Origin: Fimbriimonadia bacterium | GTDB taxonomy: Bacteria > Armatimonadota > Fimbriimonadia > Fimbriimonadales > Fimbriimonadaceae | Length of the DNA: 8,687 bases | Reading direction: 5' to 3' | Assembly (NCBI GenBank): GCA_029824495.1 | Contig: JALGXY010000396.1 | Coordinates: forward strand, 1 to 8,687 | Part shown: positions 1 through 6,590 of the stretch, piece by piece | Layout of the letters: every line of letters starts with the position of its first letter | Position numbering within the stretch: the first letter of the stretch is position 1 | Made by a program: the position numbers and the translations under genes | Notes under the pieces: model-generated | What the model was told of the DNA's origin: nothing | Databases searched by the model: none | What the model saw: only the letters and a program-made list of their open reading frames with translations

Positions 1-81
1 GTAGGAGGCAGACAAGAGGGCGGCAAGGCCGAGCGCGGCACCAGCCACCCAGGCTCGGATCGACTTAGAATCAAGCTTCAT
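1..81 (-). CDS. Partial gene, N-terminus only, with membrane anchor or signal sequence
   Basis: On the minus strand an ATG at 81-79 opens a frame that stays open to the left edge, giving 27 codons. The peptide starts MKLDSKSIRAW and continues with a hydrophobic stretch (VAGAALGLAALLSAS). This is a positively charged n-region followed by an h-region, so a signal peptide or first membrane helix. A GGAG lies at 92-89, seven bases before the ATG. The gene starts inside the end of the upstream membrane protein gene: ATG 81-79 overlaps that gene's TGA at 73-71 by 11 bases, so the two are very probably co-transcribed and translationally coupled. The product family cannot be told from 27 residues. 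The combination of open frame, good Shine-Dalgarno sequence and tight overlap makes the gene itself credible. Confidence 0.6.
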   Translation of the reverse strand, partial: MKLDSKSIRAWVAGAALGLAALLSASY

Positions 82-1480
82 TTGAGTTCTCCGCAGATCC
101 TCTTACCAACAGCCAGCTTGCACCCACCAAAAGCGCAGTCATGATCGCAGCGGCGATCAGGAATTTCTGTTTCTCAGCTCGTGTCAACTCTTGCATCACC
201 TGGAAAACCGGCAATGAGAGAGCGACCAGCACGCCGCCAGCGCAAGACATTGTCAACACGGCTGTTCTCGCGCCCTGGCTGAGCAGATGAACCGCCGGAG
301 CAAGACCGACGCCGATCAGCAATCCGATAACTCCTTTCGGGCCGAGAATAACGCCGGCGCCAATCAAAGCTGAGGCACCCGCCAGCGCAGCAGCCGAAGC
401 GCTGAGCACTGGCTTCCTGCAGTCGCGGAACTTTGTGTTCTGAAGAAACTCTGCCAAGGCCAGGATCACCATGATCCCCAGCAGGACTCCGATCATCGCG
501 TAGTGCTGGCCGATATCGAAGGCGCTGACCGTCTCTGGGTGAGCTTCCCGAACCAAGCGGTAGAGGCTGAGAACCAAGACAGGAGCGAGAGCGAGTATCA
601 GCTTCGTGCGGCCAAGAATCACCAGCACAGCCGTACCGGCAAACGCCGCGCCTGCCATGCCCCAGCCTTGAGCCTCGCTGAAGGCAAATGTTGCAGCAGA
701 CAGCCAGATGACAGCCGATACGCCATGCCACAGCGGCTTTTTGCCGCCTTCAGGCACGGTCAATGCCGAAATCAGGGCTGCGACGACTCCGGCCGAGACC
801 GCCATCATCATCGGCTCAGATTTGCCGATCTGCTGAGCAGCAAAACCGAGGCCGACCCAAGCGAGAATCACGCCGAGCCACTTTGGGGCCCACTCGGCTT
901 TCCCTTTCACCACGCCCTGAACGCCAAATGCCACAAGGGCGGCAATGGCAGGGGCGGCCGCCATGGCGACAACCATCGTCATGTTCGGGTCCTCTTCTCG
1001 AAAAGCGCCAAGGCCAGCAATCCCGACCAAGCCCAGCATGGAGGCAGCCATTCCAGCCCCGCCGCTGCCGTACAAAAACCGAACGGCTCCAACGCCGCAG
1101 GCCACGCCGAGCGCTGCGCTCAGTGCCGGAACATATGCCTCTGAACCCTCTAGGCCGCGAGACGCCCAGAGCAGCCCACCAGCCAAGGCGATCCCGCCTG
1201 CATCGAGCAGCTTGTGCGACTCCTGCCGTTTAGACATAAACGCGGCAAACAGTCCCGAGAGAACAGCCGCCGCAGCGAACGAGGCGATATTGAGCACAAC
1301 AGGTGAGTCCTTAAGACTCCCTGCTCCGAGGCTCCCTAAGATCGGGAGGACCGCAGCCAAAACCAGAGCCAGCCCCAATAGGCCAGGGTGATGAATCTTT
1401 TTTTCTGTCCCTTTTGACCATCCGTAGTAGGCGGTCGCGATTCCGACGACCAGCAGCACCCAAATCAGGTTATTCTCCAT
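71..1480 (-). CDS. Polytopic integral membrane protein, unknown family
   Basis: A 469-residue protein that is mostly hydrophobic, with about 14 to 17 likely transmembrane helices by eye (for example residues 4-20, 33-53, 61-82, 116-136, 143-160, 169-190, 251-268, 273-290, 293-310, 327-346, 357-377, 406-428, 439-458). The helices are rich in Ala, Gly, Leu and Val and are joined by short loops. Charged clusters are few (TEKKIHH at 25-31, SKRQESHK at 83-90, KFRDCRK at 350-356). No transporter signature, nucleotide-binding motif or metal-ligand motif was recognised, so no substrate is proposed. I chose ATG 1480 over an in-frame TTG at 1489: the TTG is directly abutted by GAG with no spacer, whereas the ATG has TTGAGCGCA in front of it, though its Shine-Dalgarno match is also weak. 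The gene lies about 115 bases downstream of the fucosidase gene on the same strand and overlaps the next gene by 11 bases. It could be a transporter or a bacterial membrane-complex subunit; the function is open. Confidence 0.8.
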   Translation of the reverse strand: MENNLIWVLLVVGIATAYYGWSKGTEKKIHHPGLLGLALVLAAVLPILGSLGAGSLKDSPVVLNIASFAAAAVLSGLFAAFMSKRQESHKLLDAGGIALAGGLLWASRGLEGSEAYVPALSAALGVACGVGAVRFLYGSGGAGMAASMLGLVGIAGLGAFREEDPNMTMVVAMAAAPAIAALVAFGVQGVVKGKAEWAPKWLGVILAWVGLGFAAQQIGKSEPMMMAVSAGVVAALISALTVPEGGKKPLWHGVSAVIWLSAATFAFSEAQGWGMAGAAFAGTAVLVILGRTKLILALAPVLVLSLYRLVREAHPETVSAFDIGQHYAMIGVLLGIMVILALAEFLQNTKFRDCRKPVLSASAAALAGASALIGAGVILGPKGVIGLLIGVGLAPAVHLLSQGARTAVLTMSCAGGVLVALSLPVFQVMQELTRAEKQKFLIAAAIMTALLVGASWLLVRGSAENSNEA

Positions 1481-1594
1481 TGCGCTCAACTCAAAGACGA
1501 ACCGGCCTACCAGACACTACATATTCGACAACAAATCTGCCGAAATCTGGCAAACCAGACTCATCTTAAGTCCCAGTATAGGAGCATTAAGGCC
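1481..1594. other. Intergenic spacer between fucosidase and membrane protein genes
   Basis: This non-coding stretch of 114 bases separates the stop of the fucosidase gene (TAG at 1597-1595) from the start of the membrane protein gene. It contains weak inverted repeats (cttaa at 1565-1569 with ttaag at 1587-1591, and a tighter one at 1546-1559). No convincing -35/-10 pair was found for the membrane protein gene on the minus strand. Whether the two genes share a transcript is undecided. Confidence 0.5.
1546..1559 (-). terminator. Small hairpin after the fucosidase gene, weak terminator candidate
   Basis: Read on the minus strand this is a perfect 5-bp stem with a 4-base loop (TCTGG TTTG CCAGA) followed by TTT. 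It lies about 36 bases after the fucosidase stop codon. The stem is short and the T run is only three bases, so it would be a poor intrinsic terminator; it may be chance. Confidence 0.2.
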
Positions 1595-4453
1595 CTAATT
1601 AACCAGCACCCCGATTTCTGCCGCGGATGCCCACGGCTCATCGTTCACTGCCGAGAGGCTGACCAGCTTCAAATACCGAGCCTTCTGCTTTTCCGAAAGC
1701 CTCACAATCTGCTCAATCGGGTTGTTCTTGATGTTTCCAAACTCACCCTCTGCAGCCTGAATGAAGTTCTCACCATCCGTGCTGACATGAACCTGCCAGC
1801 CGATGATGGTGCCGCCGTTCACCGTCTTCCTAGGCAGATAGGTAAACCCGGCCAGATCGTACTCCTTGCCGAGGTCGATCGTGATGAAGTGGGGATGCTT
1901 CGGAAAATCACCCTTCCACTGTGAATGCCAGAGTGTATCGGGGTTGTCGTCAATCGCAAATCTGGCTGGCTCAACATCTGCCTGCTCGCTCGATACAGAG
2001 TGGATCTTCCAAAGAGCTTTTGCAATGCCAAACCGCCTGGTGACCACTGTGCCGGTCTCGCCCGTTGCAGCATTGACCGCCATCGCTTTCAGAGTTCCGC
2101 CATCGGCCATGCTGAACGGCTCGGTGTAGAGCTGCGAGGATGCTGTCGGCTCAGTGCCGTCAACCGTATAACGGATCTGTGGACCTGATGGGTCGCAGGT
2201 GAGTTCGACGAGGCCTTCAAGACTGCGATGCGCTTTGGGGAGAGTGAGCTGGATCGGAGCCGAGTGGAGGCTCACGTTGCTGAGCGTCGCCGAGACTCTC
2301 GATCCGCGGATTCTGATCCGAACCTGGTCGGTCGTCACGCGATCTGTCACGAGAATTCGCTTGTAGCCGACCGTGGTCCCCTGCCCGATCTCCTGCCAAA
2401 CACCGTCGATCATGGCGTCGACATAGAACTTTGAAATCCGCTGACCAAAGTGCTTGATCTGCTCCTGCATCAGGACTCGATCAAAAGTCTGCTCGCCATT
2501 CAGCTTCAGCACCAGATCGGCGTGACCGGACCAGTCGGGTGTCTTCCAACAGGTGTTCGGATTGCCGTCAATAGCGTTTCCGGCAGCAAATGCTGCACCG
2601 GCATCTGAGGAGGTTTCGGCGGATGCATCTGTTGCCAAATTCACGCTGTAGGTCGCCTTTAGGATTCGGCCAACCTCCGCCAAAACAGCGGTGTCTCGAT
2701 CTGGGATCAGCCCTCGATTGTCCGGAGTGAGGTTCAGCAGAAAGACACTGTTGCCGCCGACCGATCGCGTCCAGACGTCGAGGATTTCCTGAGCCGGTTT
2801 GACGTGCTGCTCTTCATTCCTCCAAAACCAGCCATGCCGGATTGACGTGTTGGTCTCAGCCGGATGCCAGACGAGCTTGTCGCCCGTCTTCAGCATGCCG
2901 ATGCTGCCGAGATCATCTCTGGTCGCGCCGGGACCGTTCCAGGTGCCGTCCTCCTTGACCGTCGCAGGGACGACCGACCACTCAGACCTCCTGGTTCTTC
3001 CAGCCTCGTTGCCGCACCACCGGACATCCGGGCCAGCGATTGCAATGTTCGCGCCAGGCTGGAGCGTGTGGATCATCTCGTACCAGTCAGCATAGTTGTA
3101 CTCCTGCCCAGTTCCCGGCTTGGGGTTGGCACCGTCAAACCAGACCTCGTCAACTGTGCCGTATTGGGTCAACAGCTCATAGAGCTGATTCAGGAAGTAG
3201 CGGTTGTAGTCATCGACCGTGTAGGTGAATGTCCGCGGCCCTTTCGGAGCGCCAGGGACAGGAGTTGGAATCACCGATTCGACGTACTCACTGCCTTTGC
3301 CATAGACCCCCTTCTCATTCTCGATCTGATACAGATCAGCCGGGCTGAGATAGAAGCCAAACCTGAGGCCATGCCTCTTGCACGCCTCGGTTATCTCGCC
3401 TACGATGTCGCGCTTGAACGGGCTTGAATCGACATCGTGATCGGTGTAGGGGCTCGGCCACATGCAGAAGCCGTCATGATGTTTCGCCACCAGCATCATC
3501 AGCTTCATGCCTGAGTTTTTGGCGGCCAGCACCCACTGATCAGCATCGAAATCGACCGGATTGAAGATCTTAGGATCTTCTTTGCCTGTGCCCCATTCAC
3601 GACCAGTAAACGTGTTCACACCAAAGTGGATAAAGCAGGTGAACTCCAGGTCCTGCCAAGTCATCTGCCGGTCGCTGGGCAGGGTCGCCACCGCCTGTTC
3701 AACCAGGTCGCGCTCCATCAGCTCGGCCAGCTTGTCTTCGAGAGCTTCCGCCCATGCCTGATAGCCGGCTGGTGTCAAGTGGATGAAATCGCGTGCCATC
3801 AGCTCAGTTCTGGCCTGCCCATCAGGGGTGATGAACGCCTCCCTGATATCGAGGAAGTGCACGCGGCTCCCATCATGCAGACCCTTGATTATCTCGGTCG
3901 CCTTGTCAAGTTTCTTTCTGTAGGCGTGGTCTTCTGCCTGGCCTGCCGGGATCGGGCTCTGCAGCAGAATCTTGGTGTTCGGCAGCTTCGTATTGATCCG
4001 CTGAACGATTGCCTCTATTCCGCCGGCGATCTGTTCGCCTGTGTGTCGCGGCGTATTGTTGACACCGATCATCAGCGAGATAACCTTCGGCTGGACGTTG
4101 TCGAACGCCCCGTTGTCGATCCTCCAGAGGATGTGTTGAGTCGAGTCGCCGCTGATGCCGAAATTGGCTGCATTTCTGTGGCCAAGGTGCTTGTCCCAGA
4201 CTCTTTGAGCGGCAGCCTGGTAGACGGTCCGTCCCGGGCCGCCCCAACTCTGGGTGATCGAGTCTCCCAGCAGAACCAGATCGACCTGATGGTTCAGGCC
4301 GATCTTCTTGATCTCTTCATGCTGGTCGCGCCAAGCCCCACCCTTCTGCCAGCCAGCCGAAGCGGCTCGGCTCTCGGAGCTCGCCAACGGTATCGCTGCA
4401 GGGTTCTTCTGAACGACAGCGGGAAGGAGCGCTAGGGCAGCAACAAGGATCAT
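1595..4453 (-). CDS. Exported fusion: SGNH/GDSL esterase + GH29 alpha-L-fucosidase + discoidin modules
   Basis: A 952-residue protein with domains in this order. Residues 1-30: signal-like, hydrophobic MILVAALALLPAVV. Residues 55-245: SGNH hydrolase similar to PAF-acetylhydrolase beta/gamma, with GDSITQSW (Ser65), NFGISGDS (Gly102), GVNN at 130-133 and DFIHLTPAG (Asp222, His225), so the full triad is present. Residues 259-600: GH29 of the alpha-1,3/4-fucosidase type, with FIHFGVNTF, KHHDGFCMWPS (324-334), EVWFDG with nucleophile Asp440, and GPDVRWCGNE with Glu483 as likely acid/base (Glu491 in SEWS is the alternative); HPAETNTSIRHGWFW (530-544) is also typical. Residues 603-733: F5/8 (discoidin)-like. 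Residues 741-810: chitobiase C-terminal-type (IRYTVDGTEPTASSQLY). Residues 811-952: second F5/8 domain. The inferred role is removal of alpha-L-fucose from a glycan outside the cytoplasm, with the esterase removing acyl (probably acetyl) groups. No in-frame ATG, GTG or TTG start lies between the chosen ATG and an upstream TGA. It is divergent from the paralogue array. GH29 assignment is firm; substrate is not. Confidence 0.93.
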   Translation of the reverse strand: MILVAALALLPAVVQKNPAAIPLASSESRAASAGWQKGGAWRDQHEEIKKIGLNHQVDLVLLGDSITQSWGGPGRTVYQAAAQRVWDKHLGHRNAANFGISGDSTQHILWRIDNGAFDNVQPKVISLMIGVNNTPRHTGEQIAGGIEAIVQRINTKLPNTKILLQSPIPAGQAEDHAYRKKLDKATEIIKGLHDGSRVHFLDIREAFITPDGQARTELMARDFIHLTPAGYQAWAEALEDKLAELMERDLVEQAVATLPSDRQMTWQDLEFTCFIHFGVNTFTGREWGTGKEDPKIFNPVDFDADQWVLAAKNSGMKLMMLVAKHHDGFCMWPSPYTDHDVDSSPFKRDIVGEITEACKRHGLRFGFYLSPADLYQIENEKGVYGKGSEYVESVIPTPVPGAPKGPRTFTYTVDDYNRYFLNQLYELLTQYGTVDEVWFDGANPKPGTGQEYNYADWYEMIHTLQPGANIAIAGPDVRWCGNEAGRTRRSEWSVVPATVKEDGTWNGPGATRDDLGSIGMLKTGDKLVWHPAETNTSIRHGWFWRNEEQHVKPAQEILDVWTRSVGGNSVFLLNLTPDNRGLIPDRDTAVLAEVGRILKATYSVNLATDASAETSSDAGAAFAAGNAIDGNPNTCWKTPDWSGHADLVLKLNGEQTFDRVLMQEQIKHFGQRISKFYVDAMIDGVWQEIGQGTTVGYKRILVTDRVTTDQVRIRIRGSRVSATLSNVSLHSAPIQLTLPKAHRSLEGLVELTCDPSGPQIRYTVDGTEPTASSQLYTEPFSMADGGTLKAMAVNAATGETGTVVTRRFGIAKALWKIHSVSSEQADVEPARFAIDDNPDTLWHSQWKGDFPKHPHFITIDLGKEYDLAGFTYLPRKTVNGGTIIGWQVHVSTDGENFIQAAEGEFGNIKNNPIEQIVRLSEKQKARYLKLVSLSAVNDEPWASAAEIGVLVN

Positions 4454-4460
4454 CGCGTTG

Positions 4461-4487
4461 ATTCTATCCCGAGCTGGCTCTGTTCAA
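4461..4487 (-). promoter_or_regulatory. Candidate promoter of the fucosidase gene, possibly leaderless
   Basis: On the minus strand TTGAAC (4487-4482) and TAGAAT (4466-4461, five of six matches to TATAAT) are separated by 15 bases, shorter than the usual 17. The -10-like box ends only seven bases before the ATG at 4453, so transcription would begin at or next to the start codon. No Shine-Dalgarno sequence is present in those bases (CAACGCG), in line with a leaderless mRNA. This is pattern matching only. Confidence 0.3.
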
Positions 4488-4520
4488 CACGGGCTCGTCT
4501 GCGCTGTGCTACTCTAAAGA

Positions 4521-4526
4521 AAGGAG
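4521..4526 (+). promoter_or_regulatory. Ribosome binding site of the first array gene
   Basis: AAGGAG sits seven bases before ATG 4534 and is a strong Shine-Dalgarno match. It fixes the start of the first paralogue: upstream in the same frame there is no ATG, GTG or TTG before a TGA at 4459. A weak extended -10-like sequence (TGCTACTCT, 4507-4515) lies just before it but would leave a leader of only about 12 bases, so the promoter is not assigned. Confidence 0.75.
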
Positions 4527-4533
4527 TGCAGTT

Positions 4534-6582
4534 ATGTTTACAGCAGTTCTTTGGGGAGTGTTGGCTGCCGCGCAGCCTAAAACCGTCACGTTTACTCACG
4601 GGTGCCACAACTCGGCGGTCGTGCTGGAGGCCTTTGGTCAAGCGATAGGCGAGGAGATCAAACCGGCCGGGAGTGTCAAACAAGACTACTTCTTGCTGCG
4701 GCTTGTTGATGTGCCTGTGGATGAGGCGAAGTCTAAGATCGCAGAGGTGCTCAACGCCACCTGGACTCGCAAGGATAGCGTCACGATCCTCGACCGGACT
4801 CCGAAGCAAGATAAGGAAGACCGGGACAAGACGCTCGCAGAGAAGAAGCGGGTTCTGGTCGATTGGGTGAAGGAAGAGTTCAAGGGCGAGGAATACAGGC
4901 TCGAAGCTGCTGAGACTCTGATCAATCAGGCGATCCCATTAAGCGGTCCAATCAACACACCGAACTTCCAGACACTTAACAAGATGAACAACCGTTCACC
5001 TGCGGCGAGAATGCTCTATCGGTTCATACTCGCCGAGGTTGATCGCTTGGCTCTCATGCAGAACGGCGACTTCGCGCTCTTAGGGATGCCGGGCAGCGGC
5101 GATCCCTTGACAATCCCCGATTCGATCTACAACACCTACCTTCAGGAATTGGAGATTCACAAGGAGGCCCTGGAAAAGACCGATGCCTTCAACAAGGTCA
5201 AAGATGCTCAGATCAAGCCTCGGTTTGTCCAAGGCTATGATCCAGAAAATCCATTTGCGAAGAGGCCAGACCTCAGAATATCGATCGAATCCACTGCGCT
5301 CGGTATCAACTTTACTTTCGGTGCTGGTTTTCAGCCGCTTGCAAGCTTTAGCGTCTTCTCCAGGTCAGCCGCTGCAGGACCAGTTCCGACTGAATTGACA
5401 TCAATTGATCCGCCAGTTCAATGGCCAGAGAAGACCAAGAGGCAGGCCAGTGCATTGATGGCGTTTTTGGCCCAACCGAAGAAGCCGCAGCCTGATCGAG
5501 AACTGCAGGCTTTGCTGTCAGATCCGGTCACAAACGAACCGCTCTTTGAGATCGGTTCTGAGTGGCTGCTCCATGTTCTCGATCGCGCAGGCCTGAACGG
5601 CATCTGCGTCCTGAATGACGGGGCAGCGTTCTTCGGGGCCGCCGCTGGCCAGGGCATGACGATCGAAGGAATCTGGCCGATGATGACGACGCGGCCATTC
5701 AATCAGACTTTAGAAGTCAAGGATGGCTGGCTGATCATGTCACCTCAGTTCCCTGCAGAGTTCAGGGACGTTAGGGTCGACCGTCCCCTGCTGCGGCAGT
5801 TCATAGCTGATGAGAAGGCCTCGCCCGGTCCGACCATCGCGTCAACGGCCAAGCTCGTCTCGACGACTCCTAGTGACTTTGAACTGATGGTTTCTGCGAT
5901 GCTCGCCGGTTATGCGCTCGGCAGCCGAGAAGTCTCCGATGCGGCCAATGTCGCTGGAAAAACCCTTCTCCGAATATTCCATCGATTGGGAGAAGACAAG
6001 AAGAACCAGGCGTACGCCACATCCACAACAATCAAGATCCCCACAGGAGACCCGCAGACCGACAGGATGCTGAATCAACTTGTTTATGGAAAGGACCAGA
6101 TCAAGTTCGGTGTCACAGGCGAGAAGCCTTGGGACCTGTCTGGTGGATCAACGTTTCAAGGCAGCCCCGAAGCGATGCAGGCCATGCCGAATGGCATTCC
6201 AAGAGGTTCAATCGTGACGTTCAAGGTGTACTCAAGCGCGCTGCTCTACGCCAAGCCAAGCCAGCCCACCAACCGAATGAACGGGATGACGGCGGACCAG
6301 ATCGGCGAAGACGTTGCTCGAGCCAAGGTCTTTCAGCAGTTCAGATTCTCCGATTACAAGGAGTTCAGGATCGGCCAAGCCGAACGCCTTGTCGCCGTCT
6401 TCTCATTCCAGGATGTTGGTCCCGCGACGGCAATGGCTCACATTGATCAAGGCAGCGATGAGTACAGTTACGTGCCTGTGCATGAGCTCCCCGAACCGCA
6501 TCGCTCAGCGCTTGAAGCAGCGATCAAGCAGAAGACAGAAGAGTACGAGGAGGCCAGGAAACGCGGAGGAGGGGGACAGTGA
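4534..6582 (+). CDS. Exported STN-like domain protein, paralogue 1 of a tandem array
   Basis: A 682-residue protein of unknown function. Residues 1-13 (MFTAVLWGVLAAA) form a very short signal-like segment without Lys or Arg, with a plausible cleavage before QPKT. Residues 17-88 resemble a secretin/TonB short N-terminal (STN) domain: VTFTHG, then helix (VVLEAFGQAIGEEI), a strand (DYFLLRLVDVPV), a second helix (DEAKSKIAEVLNATW) and a final strand (SVTILDRT). This is a fold-level resemblance by eye, not a database hit. Residues 90-130 are highly charged and probably helical. The rest has no recognised fold; landmarks shared with the next gene are RSPAARM at 154-160, DGWLIMSPQF at 397-406, RVDRPLLRQFI at 414-424 and a charged C-terminal helix (about 655-677). 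The stop overlaps the next gene's start. It is first in the array, behind a strong Shine-Dalgarno sequence. A periplasmic or envelope role is inferred only from the signal and STN resemblance. Confidence 0.85.
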   Translation: MFTAVLWGVLAAAQPKTVTFTHGCHNSAVVLEAFGQAIGEEIKPAGSVKQDYFLLRLVDVPVDEAKSKIAEVLNATWTRKDSVTILDRTPKQDKEDRDKTLAEKKRVLVDWVKEEFKGEEYRLEAAETLINQAIPLSGPINTPNFQTLNKMNNRSPAARMLYRFILAEVDRLALMQNGDFALLGMPGSGDPLTIPDSIYNTYLQELEIHKEALEKTDAFNKVKDAQIKPRFVQGYDPENPFAKRPDLRISIESTALGINFTFGAGFQPLASFSVFSRSAAAGPVPTELTSIDPPVQWPEKTKRQASALMAFLAQPKKPQPDRELQALLSDPVTNEPLFEIGSEWLLHVLDRAGLNGICVLNDGAAFFGAAAGQGMTIEGIWPMMTTRPFNQTLEVKDGWLIMSPQFPAEFRDVRVDRPLLRQFIADEKASPGPTIASTAKLVSTTPSDFELMVSAMLAGYALGSREVSDAANVAGKTLLRIFHRLGEDKKNQAYATSTTIKIPTGDPQTDRMLNQLVYGKDQIKFGVTGEKPWDLSGGSTFQGSPEAMQAMPNGIPRGSIVTFKVYSSALLYAKPSQPTNRMNGMTADQIGEDVARAKVFQQFRFSDYKEFRIGQAERLVAVFSFQDVGPATAMAHIDQGSDEYSYVPVHELPEPHRSALEAAIKQKTEEYEEARKRGGGGQ

Positions 6583-6590
6583 TCACCTCC
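6565..6590 (+). promoter_or_regulatory. Gene junction 1/2: Shine-Dalgarno run with possible masking hairpin
   Basis: A purine run (GGAGGAGGGGG, 6565-6575) lies just before the GTG start at 6579, which overlaps the previous stop as GTGA. Right after the start, CCTCC (6586-6590) is complementary to GGAGG (6565-6569 or 6568-6572), so the ribosome binding site and start codon could be held in a stem-loop. Ribosomes finishing the upstream gene would open it. The arrangement recurs at the next junction (8640-8662). The stem is only about 5 bp. Confidence 0.4.

Noticed and set aside
503..1144. Open frame of 213 codons on the plus strand opposite the membrane protein gene
   Set aside because: The translation is rich in Arg, His, Cys and Ser as expected when an Ala/Gly/Leu-rich membrane gene is read from the other strand. 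The minus-strand frame has the coherent hydrophobic pattern.
1480..1489. TTG at 1489 as the start of the membrane protein gene
   Set aside because: It would add only three residues and has GAG directly adjacent to the codon with no spacer; ATG at 1480 is the more probable start.
1565..1591. Inverted repeat cttaa...ttaag with an inner tcc/gga as a terminator of the fucosidase gene
   Set aside because: The outer stem is A/T-rich, the inner one is only 3 bp with mismatches, and no T run follows on the minus strand.
3626..4435. An open frame of 269 codons on the plus strand
   Set aside because: It lies wholly opposite the SGNH and GH29 coding sequence on the minus strand, whose catalytic motifs are intact. 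The plus-strand translation has no recognisable domain and no Shine-Dalgarno sequence; it is an antisense shadow.
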